Shown in pieces: positions 1 through 10,577 of a stretch of 64,000 bases of DNA. Positions within the stretch are counted from its first letter, which is position 1. Each line of letters opens with the position of its first letter. The notes under the pieces were generated by a model, which did no database searches, was not told the DNA's origin, and saw only the letters and a list, made by a program, of their open reading frames with translations. Origin of the DNA: Actinophytocola xinjiangensis (GTDB lineage: Bacteria > Actinomycetota > Actinomycetes > Mycobacteriales > Pseudonocardiaceae); NCBI RefSeq assembly GCF_001921215.1, contig NZ_MSIF01000004.1:124001-188000 (forward strand). The letters are read 5' to 3'. A program made the translations under genes and the position numbers.

Positions 1-673
1 TGGCCACTGCCCGGTGCTCACCGCCGTCGTCCACGACGAAGACCAGCTCACCGTCGAGCCCCAGGACGATCTGCCGGACGGGGGCGGGGAACGGGTCGCG
101 GTACCGATCGGACCAGGACCCGGTCCGCACACTCCATTGCTGCACCGAGCCGTCCTGGTGACCGGTGATGACCCAGTGCCCGTCGGCCGTGACCGTGACG
201 CAGGTCAGCGGGATGCCAGGCCACCCCTCCGGCATGTACGTGTACAACCAGGCTCCGTCCACGGCGATCGTCCGCCGGGACGAACCCCCGGTCACGAAGG
301 CGGCGACCGCAGGGGACAGCACTGCCACCACCGAGGGCGCCGGCGTCTCGAGGACCGCCCGGTCGACGCCCTCGACCCCGAGCAGGTTCTTCGCCGACGA
401 GATCGCCTCCGAGGTGCCCGGTCCGGTCGCCACCGCGATGGGCACCACTGGGCTACCCGGCAGCTGCCGCAGGATCGAGGTGAATTCCCGCAGGACAGCC
501 TCCACCACCGGCGCCACCAGAGGCAGCGGGAGTGCCAGGTCGTTCCGGGACAGCAGCTGACCCATGTCGATCCCGTTGCGCTCCAAGGCCACGAGCAGCC
601 TCGAGGAGATGTTCAGATCCAGTCCAGCGGGAACGACGATGGCCGCGATGAGGTCAGGGTCGAGGTCCGCCAC
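1..673 (-). CDS. WD40-like repeat protein, 3' part cut by window edge
   Basis: The reading frame opens at a GTG at 673 and runs off the left edge, so only about 224 N-terminal residues are seen. The first 100 or so residues are hydrophobic and leucine/valine rich. The last 70 contain a beta-propeller-like stretch (VTADGHWVITGHQDGSVQQW) typical of WD40 blades, including the GH and closing W positions. It begins 21 nt after the stop of the 106-residue gene upstream and is probably cotranscribed with it. The function is unknown; a propeller scaffold is an inference from one visible blade. Confidence 0.6.
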   Translation of the reverse strand, partial: MADLDPDLIAAIVVPAGLDLNISSRLLVALERNGIDMGQLLSRNDLALPLPLVAPVVEAVLREFTSILRQLPGSPVVPIAVATGPGTSEAISSAKNLLGVEGVDRAVLETPAPSVVAVLSPAVAAFVTGGSSRRTIAVDGAWLYTYMPEGWPGIPLTCVTVTADGHWVITGHQDGSVQQWSVRTGSWSDRYRDPFPAPVRQIVLGLDGELVFVVDDGGEHRAVA

Positions 674-694
674 CCCGCCAGTGTGCCCGGTTGG

Positions 695-1015
695 TTACGG
701 CTTGCGTTGCCAGACCACGAAAAGGCCGTCCTCGGGCGTGGTCATGGCCTCCACGAAGGCGTCGTTGTCGAAACCGGGCATGGACTGGAGGCGGTTCATC
801 AGGTCGTCGGCCGACGGGTCGCCGGCCGGGACGGCGCAGCCACCGCCGCCAGCGCGGACCAGCAGGAAGAACACGTCCTCCTTCCACGGGCCCTCCGGTG
901 TGGTCCTGATCGCCACCTCGGCGAGATCGGCCCAGGTCACCGACTCCTCGGTGCCGTCGGCCAGTAACCGGCGGACGCCGTCGTCGTCGACGGTGATACC
1001 GGAATGTGTTGACAC
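695..1015 (-). CDS. hypothetical acidic protein, 106 aa
   Basis: A small soluble acidic protein starts at GTG 1015 (VSTHSGITVDDDGV...). It has no signal peptide or membrane segment. The N-terminal part (GTEESVTWADLAEVAIRTT) looks like a PH-like strand-helix module of the sort found in small actinobacterial proteins of unknown function. It lies 19 nt downstream of the dinG stop and 21 nt upstream of the propeller-like gene, so the three could form one transcript. I do not recognise a named family. Confidence 0.6.
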   Translation of the reverse strand: MSTHSGITVDDDGVRRLLADGTEESVTWADLAEVAIRTTPEGPWKEDVFFLLVRAGGGGCAVPAGDPSADDLMNRLQSMPGFDNDAFVEAMTTPEDGLFVVWQRKP

Positions 1016-1034
1016 GGGTGCTTCTCCTGTTCGA

Positions 1035-3068
1035 TCAGTTCGCGGCGGCGAGCCGGCGCAGGGCCGCCCGAACGATCTCCGGGTCGGATGTGGTCCAGTA
1101 GTCGGGCAGCGACGCACGCAGGAACCCGCCGTAGCGCGCGGTCGCCAACCGAGGGTCGAGGATCGCCACCACGCCCTTGTCGTGGTTGGAACGCAGCAGC
1201 CGGCCGGTGCCCTGGGCGAGCAGCAACGCCGCGTGGGTCGCGGCCACCGACAGGAAACCGTTGCCGCCACGGGCTTCCACGGCGCGCTGGCGGGCGGAGG
1301 CGAGCGGGTCGTCCGGGCGCGGGAACGGGATCCGGTCCACCACGACCAGCGACAGCGACGGGCCGGGCACGTCCACGCCCTGCCACAACGACAGCGTGCC
1401 GAACAGGCAGGTCGCCTCGTCCTCGGCGAACTTGCGGACCAGCAGGGCCGTCGAGTCATCGCCCTGGCACAGGATCGGGACGTCGGTGCGGGAACGCAGC
1501 GCCTCGGTCGCCTGCTTGGCCGCGCGCATCGACGAGAACAGTCCGAGCGTGCGGCCGCCGGCCGCGTCCATCAACTCGGCCAGCTCGTCCAGATAGGACG
1601 GCTGGAGCCCGTCGCGACCCGGCGGCGGCAGGTGTTTGGCCAGGTAGAGGATGCCGGAGCGGGCGTGGTCGAACGGCGAACCGACATCCAGGCCGGTCCA
1701 CCGGGGACCCTCGGGCGACTTGTCGGTCGCCGCGCCCTCGGCCTTCGTACTCGCGCCCTGGTTCTCCGGCGGCAGCCCCCACGAGCGGGCCATCGAGTCG
1801 AACGTGCCGCCCAGGGTCAGCGTCGCCGAGGTCAACACGGTCGTGTGCAGGCCGAACAGCCGCTCCCGCAGCAGCCCGGACACCGCCAGCGGCGCCACCC
1901 GCAGCGCCGGCGGCCGGGACGGCCCGAAACCACCGTCGCCGGTGCGCCACACGACGTCGTGGCGGTGGGCGTCGTCCTGGTCGAACGCGCGCAGCAGCCG
2001 CACGGCCGTGTCGTGCACCTCGTCGAGCTGGGACAGGGCCAGCTTGCGGGCGGTCGCCACGTCGGCGTCGGCCGGCCGCTCCGGACCCAGGTTGGTGATG
2101 CACGCGTGGGCCGCGTCCCGCACCACCGCCAGCGCCCCGGCCAGCGGCTCGGGCAGCTCGTCGAGCCGCCCGTCGCGCACGTCCTCCAGGATCGCGCTGA
2201 ACCCGTCGCCGGCCTCCAACAGCCGGTCGGCGATCTCCTGGTCGACCACCCGGCCCGACCGGCGGGCCGCCGCGCTGACCGCCGCCGAGGTCAGCTCGCC
2301 GGTGGCCACCGAGGTCACCCGGTCCACCAGGTCATGCGCCTCGTCGACGATCACCAGGTCGTGCTCGGGCAGCACCTGGAAACCCTGCAAAGCGTCGATG
2401 GCCAGCAACGCGTGGTTGGTGACCACGATGTCGGCCCGGCCGGCCTCCGCGCGGGCCTTCTCGGCGAAGCAGTCGGTGCCGATCGGGCAGCGGGCCGCCC
2501 CCAGACACTCCCGCGCGGTCACCGACACCTGCCGCCAGGCGTGCTCGCTCACCCCCGGCACCAGCTCGTCGCGGTCACCGGTCTCGGTGTCGGACACCCA
2601 CTCGCGCACGCGGGTGATCTCGCGGCCCAGCGCGGAGATCTGGAACGGGTCGAACAGCGCCTCGTCCTCCGGCTCGTCCTGCATGCCGCTGTCGAGCTTG
2701 TTCAGGCACAGGTAGTTGCGCCGGCCCTTGAGGATCGCGAACGTCGGCTTGCGCCCCAGGGGCTTGGCCAGTGTCTTCTCCAACCGGGGAAGATCGCGGT
2801 CCACCAGCTGGCGTTGCAGGGCGATCGTTGCCGTGGACACCACGACCGTCGCCTCCCGCTCCACCGCGTAGCGCAGCGCCGGGACGAGATAGGCCAGCGA
2901 CTTGCCGGTGCCGGTGCCGGCCTGCACCGCCAGATGATCACCCGTCCGGATGGACCGCGCGACCGCCTCGGCCATCTCGACCTGGCCCGGCCGTTCCGTG
3001 CCGCCGACCGCCGCCACCGCGGTCGAGAGCAGCTCGGACAGGCCAGGTAGTTCGGTGGTGGACGGCAC
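1035..3068 (-). CDS. dinG: DinG-family ATP-dependent DNA helicase
   Basis: This is a superfamily 2 helicase of the XPD/DinG group, expected to unwind 5'-tailed or structured DNA during repair. The protein has 677 residues from GTG 3068, chosen because the in-frame sequence upstream is low quality and PSTTELPGLSELL begins a normal N-terminus. It shows Walker A (AGTGTGKS, Lys about 56), the DEAH box (VIVDEAHDL), and a four-cysteine cluster between them (LCLNKL, then ECLGAARCPIGTDC). That spacing suits the iron-sulfur cluster of the family. The C-terminal half carries the helicase motif VI region (QGTGRLLRS). Its position next to the pncB-clpS block matches mycobacterial Rv1329c. Confidence 0.9.
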   Translation of the reverse strand: MPSTTELPGLSELLSTAVAAVGGTERPGQVEMAEAVARSIRTGDHLAVQAGTGTGKSLAYLVPALRYAVEREATVVVSTATIALQRQLVDRDLPRLEKTLAKPLGRKPTFAILKGRRNYLCLNKLDSGMQDEPEDEALFDPFQISALGREITRVREWVSDTETGDRDELVPGVSEHAWRQVSVTARECLGAARCPIGTDCFAEKARAEAGRADIVVTNHALLAIDALQGFQVLPEHDLVIVDEAHDLVDRVTSVATGELTSAAVSAAARRSGRVVDQEIADRLLEAGDGFSAILEDVRDGRLDELPEPLAGALAVVRDAAHACITNLGPERPADADVATARKLALSQLDEVHDTAVRLLRAFDQDDAHRHDVVWRTGDGGFGPSRPPALRVAPLAVSGLLRERLFGLHTTVLTSATLTLGGTFDSMARSWGLPPENQGASTKAEGAATDKSPEGPRWTGLDVGSPFDHARSGILYLAKHLPPPGRDGLQPSYLDELAELMDAAGGRTLGLFSSMRAAKQATEALRSRTDVPILCQGDDSTALLVRKFAEDEATCLFGTLSLWQGVDVPGPSLSLVVVDRIPFPRPDDPLASARQRAVEARGGNGFLSVAATHAALLLAQGTGRLLRSNHDKGVVAILDPRLATARYGGFLRASLPDYWTTSDPEIVRAALRRLAAAN

Positions 3069-3120
3069 AGCGGAACCGTACCTCTGCGCCCCGTCAGCCC
3101 GGCGGAGGCATCCGTCCCCC

Positions 3121-3726
3121 TCACCCGCCGGCCGCCACGAGCTCACAGGGAGCCACCGGCCCGACCGCGACACCGACACTCATGCCGACCGTGGTGGTCG
3201 TCCACATCCCCGACTCCTCGACGCGCGCGCTGTGCTCCACGACCAGCGTCCTGCCCCGGAGATGGTCGGGGCGCAGGGTCAGGGAGAACGACCCGTCGCC
3301 GGACGAGACGATCCGGCCCACCGCCAGCTCGTCGACGGCCGGGTCCCGCTCGTAGCGCGGCGGCGTGTTCACACACGTCATCCCGTCGGGGGCGAGGTCG
3401 ATCTCGGCGGCGACGCCCCGCTCGGCCAGTGCACGCTCCACCTCGGCGGCGTCCTGCGGCCGCGTGACCATGACGGTGACCGTGCCGTCCTCGTTGGTCT
3501 CCACGGCGCTGGCCGCCGGGGTCCGCACACCCTCGAACGCCGGCGGGCCGACCAGGAGGCCGGCGGAGAGCAGCCCGCCCCCGACGGCGACGAGCGCGAT
3601 CCGCGTGCGCGGCCTGGCCCGGCCCCGGGGGGACGGCACGTCGGCGGCCCGGGAACCGGTCTGCTCGGTCACGGCCTGGCGCAGCTCGGCCAGCAGGTTC
3701 TGCTCGAAAGGGCTCAGCTGGGTCAT
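3121..3726 (-). CDS. membrane-anchored protein paired with an ECF sigma factor (putative anti-sigma)
   Basis: The protein has 201 residues. About 40 cytoplasmic N-terminal residues (MTQLSPFEQNLLAELRQAV) precede one membrane segment near residues 42-62, followed by an extracytoplasmic domain of about 135 residues. The start codon overlaps the stop of the sigma gene by 4 nt, the usual arrangement for translational coupling of a sigma factor and its membrane regulator. No HxxxCxxC zinc motif is present, so it is not a zinc anti-sigma factor. The anti-sigma role is inferred only from topology and position. Confidence 0.65.
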   Translation of the reverse strand: MTQLSPFEQNLLAELRQAVTEQTGSRAADVPSPRGRARPRTRIALVAVGGGLLSAGLLVGPPAFEGVRTPAASAVETNEDGTVTVMVTRPQDAAEVERALAERGVAAEIDLAPDGMTCVNTPPRYERDPAVDELAVGRIVSSGDGSFSLTLRPDHLRGRTLVVEHSARVEESGMWTTTTVGMSVGVAVGPVAPCELVAAGG

Positions 3727-4286
3727 AACGTGACCTCCAGGGTGGGGGTGGTGGGCGTGAGGCGGTCGCGGAGAACGCGTTTGGCCCGGTGCAGACGGAC
3801 ACGGGCGGCGACCTGGGTGACGCCCAACGCGAGCGCGGCGTCCTTCACCGTGAGGCCGTCGAGGGCCACCAGCGCCAGCACCGAACGTTCCACGAAGGTG
3901 AGCTCGTCCATCGCGGCGCCCAGTTCCCTCGCGCGGGACTCGGCGTCGATGCGGTCGTCCAGGAGGGCCAGGTCCTCGTCGGTGAGGTCACGGCGGCCGG
4001 CGGCGCGTTCGTTGGCCAGGTGTTCGCGGGCCCGGCGCCGGCGCTCGGCGGCCACCACGTTGTGCGCGACGCCGTAGAGCCAGCCCACGACGCTGCCCCG
4101 GTCGGGCCGGTAGGTGTCCGCCGAGCGGACCACCGCCAGGAACACCTCGGCCGTCAGGTCCGCGACCAGGTGCGGGTCCGCGACCCGGCGGGCCACGAAA
4201 CGCTGCACCCGTTCGAGGTGTTCGCGATAGAACACCTCGAACAGGTCAGGGTCCTGGCCGATGCCGGCCAGGTCGTGCTCGTCCAT
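3723..4286 (-). CDS. ECF RNA polymerase sigma factor
   Basis: A 187-residue sigma-70 family protein directs RNA polymerase to alternative promoters. Region 2 is visible as FYREHLERVQRFVARRV... with the RGSVVGWLYGVAHNVV block. Region 4 is visible as ERSVLALVALDGLTVKDAA followed by the helix-turn-helix GVTQVAARVRLHRAKRVL. The ATG at 4286 is preferred over the GTG at 4298 because GGAGG sits just upstream of it. The downstream 4-nt overlap with a single-pass membrane protein suggests a sigma/anti-sigma unit. The target genes cannot be read from the window. Confidence 0.9.
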   Translation of the reverse strand: MDEHDLAGIGQDPDLFEVFYREHLERVQRFVARRVADPHLVADLTAEVFLAVVRSADTYRPDRGSVVGWLYGVAHNVVAAERRRRAREHLANERAAGRRDLTDEDLALLDDRIDAESRARELGAAMDELTFVERSVLALVALDGLTVKDAALALGVTQVAARVRLHRAKRVLRDRLTPTTPTLEVTL

Positions 4287-4336
4287 CCGCGCCTCCACTG
4301 CTCTTTACCCCTACTTGGCGGGGGCGCGGCGGCGCG

Positions 4337-4912
4337 TTACCCGGGTGCGACCGCCGGGGTGCCGGTCAGCGTGACGGCGTTGGACGTCAGGTCACGCAGC
4401 GCCTTGTCGACCGTGTCCCTGGCGACCCCGGCGGTCAGGTCCAACAGCACGGCCGTGGTGAAACCCTCGCGGACCGCGTCCAGCGCGGTGGCCCGCACAC
4501 AGTGGTCGGTGGCCACCCCGACCACGTCGACCGCCGTCACGTCGTGGGCCCGCAGCCAGTCGGCCAGCGACGTGCCGTCCAGGTCAGCGCCCTCGAAACC
4601 CGAGTAGGCCGCCGCGTAGGCGCCCTTGGAGAACACCGCCGACACCCCGGACACGTCCAGCTCCGGATGGAACGACGCGCCGGCCGTGCCAGCCCGGCAG
4701 TGCGGCGGCCACGAGTCGACGTAGTCGGGCGTCTCGCTGAAGTGCGCGCCAGGGTCGATGTGGTAGTCGCGGGTGGCGACGACCTGGTCGTAGCCACCCG
4801 CGCGGATCAGTTCGGTGATCGCGACGGCCGCGGCGGCACCGCCGGCCACCGCCAGCGAACCGCCCTCGCAGAAGTCGTTCTGCACGTCGACGACGATCAG
4901 GGCCTTACCCAT
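4337..4912 (-). CDS. pncA: nicotinamidase (isochorismatase-like hydrolase)
   Basis: The enzyme hydrolyses nicotinamide to nicotinate and ammonia in NAD salvage. It has 191 residues from ATG 4912 (MGKALIVVDVQNDFCEGG). The catalytic Asp is in VVDVQNDF, the Lys in VFSKGAY and the nucleophilic Cys in GVATDHCVRATA. The metal ligands lie in TRDYHIDPGAHFSE. It stands directly downstream of pncB, 13 nt away on the same strand. The two genes therefore encode consecutive salvage steps, nicotinamide to nicotinate to nicotinate mononucleotide. Confidence 0.93.
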   Translation of the reverse strand: MGKALIVVDVQNDFCEGGSLAVAGGAAAAVAITELIRAGGYDQVVATRDYHIDPGAHFSETPDYVDSWPPHCRAGTAGASFHPELDVSGVSAVFSKGAYAAAYSGFEGADLDGTSLADWLRAHDVTAVDVVGVATDHCVRATALDAVREGFTTAVLLDLTAGVARDTVDKALRDLTSNAVTLTGTPAVAPG

Positions 4913-4925
4913 TGCCTGTCTCCGT

Positions 4926-6218
4926 TCACTGGTACACGGTCGGGATGGCCGGGTCACCGTTGGACAGCTTCAGGCCCTCCCACGGCAGGCTCACCAGCCC
5001 GTCGCGCACACGCCTGCGGCACTCGTCCAGCGTGGGCGGCGCACCCACGGGTTGTCCGTCGCGCAGCATCGGCACCACCAGCTCACGGTCGTGCTCGCCC
5101 CGCTGCGGCTGCCCGTCCGCGGTCACGTACACGACCTCCTCCAGTGCCGTCCCGGTCGGCTTGTGCCGGCGCAACGCGGCCTTGCGGCCGGCCCGGGACT
5201 CCTTGTGCGAGCTGCGCTTGGCCACCGGGCGACCGTCGACCTCCACCAGTTTGTAGACCATCCCGGCCGTCGGCGACCCGGAACCGGTCACCAGCGACGT
5301 GCCCACCCCGTAGGCGTCGACCGGCTCGGCGCGCAGCGCCGCGATGGCGTACTCGTCGAGGTCGCCGGAGACCACGATCCGGGTGTTGCGCGCGCCGAGG
5401 GAGTCCAGCTGCGCGCGGGCCTGACGGGCCAGCACCCCCACGTCACCGGAGTCGATCCGGATCGCGCCCAACGAGGGTCCGGCGACCTCGATCGCGGTCT
5501 CGATGCCGGCGGTGATGTCGTAGGTGTCGACCAGCAGCGTGGTGTCCGGCCCGAACCGGGCGACCTGCGCGGCGAAGGCGTCGCGCTCGGAGTCGTGCAG
5601 CAGGGTGAACGCGTGCGCGCAGGTCCCCGAGGTGGGGATGCCGTAGGTGCGGCCGGCCTCCAGGTTCGAGGTGGTGGCGAACCCGGCCAGGTAGGCGGCG
5701 CGGGCCGCGCCGACCGCCGCCTGCTCGTGCGTGCGCCGCCCGCCCATCTCGATCATCGGCCGGCCGTTGGCGGCGCTGGCCATCCGCGCGCCGGCCGACA
5801 CGATGGCGCTGTCGTGGTTGAGGATCGAGAGCACGAGGGTCTCCAACAGCACGCCCTCGGCGAAACCACCGCGCACGGTGAACAGCGGCGAGCCGGGGAA
5901 GTACAGCTCACCCTCGGGATACCCGTCGACGTCGCCGCTGAACCGGTAGTCGGCCAGCCACTCCAGCGTCGCCTCGTCGACGACCTCGCGCTCGGCCAGC
6001 TCACGCAGCTCGTCGGGCCCGAAGGTGAACCGGCTGATCGCCTCCAACACCCTGGCGGTGCCCCCGACGATGCCGTAGCGGCGGCCGTCGGGCAGCCGCC
6101 TGGCGAAGGTCTCGAACACGCAGGCACGGTCCGCGGTGCCCGCGGCCAGCGCGGCGGCCACCATCGTCAGCTCGTAGTGGTCGGTGAGCAACGCCGTGCT
6201 GTTGGCGGATCCGGTCAT
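4926..6218 (-). CDS. pncB: nicotinate phosphoribosyltransferase
   Basis: The 430-residue enzyme joins nicotinate to PRPP to give nicotinate mononucleotide, the Preiss-Handler entry to NAD. It shows the family start [10 protein letters not shown], the central [16 protein letters not shown] segment, and the [16 protein letters not shown] loop near the C-terminus. The length is typical. It is divergent from clpS, as Rv1330c is from clpS in mycobacteria, and is followed by pncA. No regulator site is evident in the 25-nt gap to clpS. Confidence 0.94.
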   Translation of the reverse strand: MTGSANSTALLTDHYELTMVAAALAAGTADRACVFETFARRLPDGRRYGIVGGTARVLEAISRFTFGPDELRELAEREVVDEATLEWLADYRFSGDVDGYPEGELYFPGSPLFTVRGGFAEGVLLETLVLSILNHDSAIVSAGARMASAANGRPMIEMGGRRTHEQAAVGAARAAYLAGFATTSNLEAGRTYGIPTSGTCAHAFTLLHDSERDAFAAQVARFGPDTTLLVDTYDITAGIETAIEVAGPSLGAIRIDSGDVGVLARQARAQLDSLGARNTRIVVSGDLDEYAIAALRAEPVDAYGVGTSLVTGSGSPTAGMVYKLVEVDGRPVAKRSSHKESRAGRKAALRRHKPTGTALEEVVYVTADGQPQRGEHDRELVVPMLRDGQPVGAPPTLDECRRRVRDGLVSLPWEGLKLSNGDPAIPTVYQ

Positions 6219-6243
6219 GAACGGTCAGCCTAGACATGCCACC

Positions 6244-6576
6244 ATGGTCGGTATGTCGGTCGGGATGTCCGTGCGCACATCGCTGCCTGTCGAGCAGGAG
6301 CAGACACAGGTCGAACCGGCCGGGTCGGAGTTCGCGGTCGAGGACCGGCCGTGGCAGACCATCGTGTGGAACGACCCGGTCAACCTGATGTCCTACGTGA
6401 CCTACGTGTTCCAGAAGTTGTTCGGCTACTCCAGGGAGCAGGCGACCAAGCTGATGCTCGACGTGCACCACAAGGGCAGGGCGATCGTGTCGTCCGGTTC
6501 GAAGGAGAAGGTGGAGGGCGACGTCGCGAAGCTGCACGCGGCCGGCTTGTGGGCGACCATGCAGCACGAGTCGTGA
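6244..6576 (+). CDS. clpS: ClpS adaptor for ClpAP/ClpCP
   Basis: ClpS delivers N-degron substrates to the Clp protease. The core fold is clear: [20 protein letters not shown] contains the Asn-Asp and Met residues that line the N-end pocket, followed by [20 protein letters not shown] and the [14 protein letters not shown] helix. In-frame ATGs at 6244, 6253 and 6265 are all possible starts. I give 6244 because it is the first one outside the pncB start. The stop codon overlaps the GTG of the next gene. Confidence 0.93.
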   Translation: MVGMSVGMSVRTSLPVEQEQTQVEPAGSEFAVEDRPWQTIVWNDPVNLMSYVTYVFQKLFGYSREQATKLMLDVHHKGRAIVSSGSKEKVEGDVAKLHAAGLWATMQHES

Positions 6577-7136
6577 TCCCCTGGGAGCGTGTCGGCGACA
6601 CGATCACCACCAAGATCGACCGTCGCGAGTCGACAGTCCTTCGTGGGCTGGTCACCCAGATCGACGGCATGTTGCGCGCGCGGCTGGCCGACACCCCGCA
6701 GGACGAGCTGGCCGAGCTGACCGGTATCCGCACCGGCGCCACCACCGCGCCGGAGGACCCGATCCTGTCCCGCCTGCTGCCCGACTTCCACCGCATGGAC
6801 GGCGACGGCCCGTCCCAGGAGGAGCGTGACTCCGCCGCCGCGCTGCGCTCGCTGCACGAGCCGGAGCTGCTGGACCACAAGTCGGGGGTCGCCGGGGTGG
6901 TGCTGGACACCTGCCCGCCCGACGGCGGCCTGGTGAAGCTGTCGCTGGAGCAGGCGCAGGCGTGGCTCTCGGCGGTCAACGACGTGCGGCTGGCGCTGGG
7001 CACCACGCTCGGCGTCACCGACGACATGCCCGACGAACTGCCCGAGGACGACCCGCGCAGCCCGCACCTGGGCGTCTACCAGTGGCTGACCTGGCTGCAG
7101 GAACACCTCGTGCTGGCGCTGTCGGATGCGGACTAA
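6573..7136 (+). CDS. DUF2017 family protein
   Basis: A 187-residue protein starts at a GTG that shares bases with the clpS stop codon (GTGA overlap), so translation is coupled. It is helical and acidic, with no signal or membrane segment. It corresponds in place and character ([16 protein letters not shown] at the start, [12 protein letters not shown] near the end) to the DUF2017 protein encoded after clpS in many actinobacteria, including Rv1332. The conserved adjacency hints at a role with the ClpS/Clp pathway. No function is established. Confidence 0.85.
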   Translation: MIPWERVGDTITTKIDRRESTVLRGLVTQIDGMLRARLADTPQDELAELTGIRTGATTAPEDPILSRLLPDFHRMDGDGPSQEERDSAAALRSLHEPELLDHKSGVAGVVLDTCPPDGGLVKLSLEQAQAWLSAVNDVRLALGTTLGVTDDMPDELPEDDPRSPHLGVYQWLTWLQEHLVLALSDAD

Positions 7137-8154
7137 CGCGATCACCGACGTGGCCGGCGTCGAGGTCGGCCACCACCAGCGCATCGGCGACGGCTGGGCG
7201 ACCGGCACGACCGTCGTGCTGCTGCCGCCGGGCAGTTCCGGCGCGGTCGACGGCCGAGGTGGGGCGCCCGGCACCCGCGAGACGGACCTGCTGGTGCCGG
7301 AGAACCTGGTCGACCAGGTCGACGCGGTGTGCCTGTCGGGCGGGTCGGCCTACGGGCTGGCGGCGGCCGACGGCGTGATGCGCTGGTTCGACGAGCGGCA
7401 CCGGGGCATGCGGATCGGCGCTGGCGAGCACGAGGTCGTGCCGATCGTCCCCGGCGCCGTGATCTTCGACCTGCCCCGGTCGGACTGGGGCAACCGGCCG
7501 GACGCCGACTTCGGCTACCTGGCGTGCACGCTGGCCGCGTCCGGCCGGGTCGCCCAGGGCTGTGTCGGCGCCGGGACCGGTGCGCGCGTCGGGTCCCTCA
7601 AGGGCGGGGTGGGCACGGCCAGTGCCGAGGTCGACGGCTTCACCGTTGGCGCGCTGGCCGTGGTGAACGCCGCCGGCGAGGCCGTGGACCCCTCGACCGG
7701 CAGGCCGTGGGCCGCCGACCACGAGGTCGACGGCGAGTTCGGCGTGACGTGGCCCGACCGCCCCGGCGACGTCCCGACCGCGCCGCGCACCGACCTGAAC
7801 ACCACGGTCGGCGTGGTGGCGGTCGACGCCGACCTGACGAAGACCGAGTGCCGCCGCATCGCCGTCGCCGCCCAGGACGGTCTCGCCAGGGCGATCCGCC
7901 CGGCCCACTCGATGTTCGACGGCGACACCGTGTTCGCCGCCGCGACCAGGGCCCGCCCGCTGGTCGCCGCCGACGCCCCGTTCGGTCCGGTGGCCCGGGC
8001 GGCCGGCCTGGACCGCCTGTGCGCGGCCGCCGCCGAGGTCTTCGCGAGGGCCGTGGTCCACGGTGTGTTGTCGGCCACGTCACTGGCCGGCCTGCCCGCC
8101 TACCGGGACGCCTGGAACGTCTCAACCAGTGGGAACACCGGTTCCAGGACCTAA
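7126..8154 (+). CDS. P1 family peptidase (DmpA-like, L-aminopeptidase/D-esterase group)
   Basis: The protein has 342 residues and overlaps the preceding gene by 11 nt. It shows the P1/S58 family marks: the N-terminal [15 protein letters not shown], the Gly-rich CLSGGSAYGLAAADGV block, and GARVGSLKGGVGTAS, near which family members are cleaved by themselves to expose the N-terminal nucleophile. The region NTTVGVVAVDADLTK starts the smaller subunit. It corresponds to Rv1333. Its substrates are unknown; members act on N-terminal residues of peptides or on amides. Confidence 0.88.
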   Translation: MRTNAITDVAGVEVGHHQRIGDGWATGTTVVLLPPGSSGAVDGRGGAPGTRETDLLVPENLVDQVDAVCLSGGSAYGLAAADGVMRWFDERHRGMRIGAGEHEVVPIVPGAVIFDLPRSDWGNRPDADFGYLACTLAASGRVAQGCVGAGTGARVGSLKGGVGTASAEVDGFTVGALAVVNAAGEAVDPSTGRPWAADHEVDGEFGVTWPDRPGDVPTAPRTDLNTTVGVVAVDADLTKTECRRIAVAAQDGLARAIRPAHSMFDGDTVFAAATRARPLVAADAPFGPVARAAGLDRLCAAAAEVFARAVVHGVLSATSLAGLPAYRDAWNVSTSGNTGSRT

Positions 8155-8163
8155 GATTGGGCC

Positions 8164-8589
8164 GTGCTTCGGATACGCGAGGACCTGGTGGCGGCGATGG
8201 TCGCGCACGCGCGCCGCGACCACCCGGACGAGGCGTGCGGCATCCTCGCCGGGCCGGAGGGCTCCGACGAGCCCCAGCGGATCATCGAGATGCTCAACGC
8301 CGCCCGCTCGCCGACGTACTACCAGTTCGACGCCACCGAGTGGAACGTCGTGTACCGGGAGATGAGCGGCAAGGACGAGGAGCCGGTGGTGATCTACCAC
8401 TCACACACGGCCACCGAGCCCTACCCGTCGCGGACCGACATCGCCCGGGCGGGTGAGTACGCGCAGTTCCTCGCGCCGCCGCACTACGTGCTCATCGGCA
8501 CCCGTGACCCCGACCGGCACGAGCTGAGGTCGTACCGGATTCTCGACGGCGAGGTCACCGAGGAGCCGGTGGAGGTCGTGCCCGGGTGA
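8164..8589 (+). CDS. mec: Mec, CysO-cysteine peptidase (JAMM zinc metalloprotease)
   Basis: The protein has 141 residues from GTG 8164. The JAMM zinc site is complete: Glu in HPDEACGILAG, then HSH with ten residues to the Asp of RTDIARA. In mycobacteria Mec releases cysteine from the CysO-cysteine adduct made by CysM. Here mec, cysO and cysM lie in the same order within 1.8 kb, which supports the same job in thiocarboxylate-dependent cysteine synthesis. The general name would be Mov34/MPN/PAD-1 family protein. Confidence 0.92.
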   Translation: MLRIREDLVAAMVAHARRDHPDEACGILAGPEGSDEPQRIIEMLNAARSPTYYQFDATEWNVVYREMSGKDEEPVVIYHSHTATEPYPSRTDIARAGEYAQFLAPPHYVLIGTRDPDRHELRSYRILDGEVTEEPVEVVPG

Positions 8590-8652
8590 AATACCGGCGC
8601 GCCGAAAAACGTCTCTCCAGGTAGGAAGTTCCAGCAGCGGAGGTAGTAAGAC

Positions 8653-9881
<1,229 letters not shown>

Positions 9882-9965
9882 CACCACCACCCTGCTCCAG
9901 GGCGGCTCAGAAACCCGGGGAAAACCCTGACCCGGGAACCCCGGGCCCCACGTAGCCTCGAGGGC

Positions 9966-10577
9966 GTGACCACGCAACCCGTCAAGAAGGTCCTTCCCCC
10001 GAACCTGCTCCAGGCGGGGATCGTAGTCGCCGCCTTCACCGCCCTGCTCTACGTCCTGGAAATCGTGGACGCCACGACCTCCGCCGACCTCGACCAGTTC
10101 GGCATCGAGCCCCGCACCGTGGGCGGCCTGGACGGGATCCTCTTCGCGCCGCTGCTGCACCACGGCTGGGCGCACCTGTTCTCCAACACCCTGCCGATCC
10201 TGCTGTTCGGCTTCCTCGCGATGTCCGGGGGCCTTGGCCAGTGGATCGCGGTGACCGCCACCGTCTGGTTGACCAGCGGCATCGGCGTGTGGCTGACCGG
10301 CGCCGAGGGCATCACTGTCGGCGCGTCCGGTATCGCCTTCGGCTGGCTGGCGTTCCTGCTGGTCAGGGGTCTGTTCACGCGGAGTTTCGGGCAGTTGGCG
10401 GTCGCCGTGGTGTTGTTCCTGTACTGGGGCAGCACGCTGCTGGGCGTCCTGCCGGGTGACCCCGGCATCTCGTGGCAGGGTCACCTCTTCGGCGCGTTGG
10501 GTGGCATTCTGGCGGCGTGGATCGTCTCGCTCGCGAACAGGAAATCGGAGTCTTCGACTCCGGTGTCGGCGGTCTGA
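9966..10577 (+). CDS. rhomboid family intramembrane serine protease
   Basis: The 203-residue multi-pass membrane protein cleaves other membrane proteins within the bilayer. The catalytic Ser is in GASGIAFGW and the His in the last segment (GHLFGALGG). The [10 protein letters not shown] motif that stabilises the active site is also present. GTG 9966 is the start. It is the counterpart of Rv1337, and its 3' end overlaps murI by 61 nt. Substrates are unknown. Confidence 0.92.
   Translation: MTTQPVKKVLPPNLLQAGIVVAAFTALLYVLEIVDATTSADLDQFGIEPRTVGGLDGILFAPLLHHGWAHLFSNTLPILLFGFLAMSGGLGQWIAVTATVWLTSGIGVWLTGAEGITVGASGIAFGWLAFLLVRGLFTRSFGQLAVAVVLFLYWGSTLLGVLPGDPGISWQGHLFGALGGILAAWIVSLANRKSESSTPVSAV

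Noticed and set aside
564-3050. 828-residue plus-strand open frame over dinG
   Set aside because: It is antisense to a gene with full helicase motifs, is Arg/Gly/His-rich and has no ribosome site. It is a GC-rich shadow frame.
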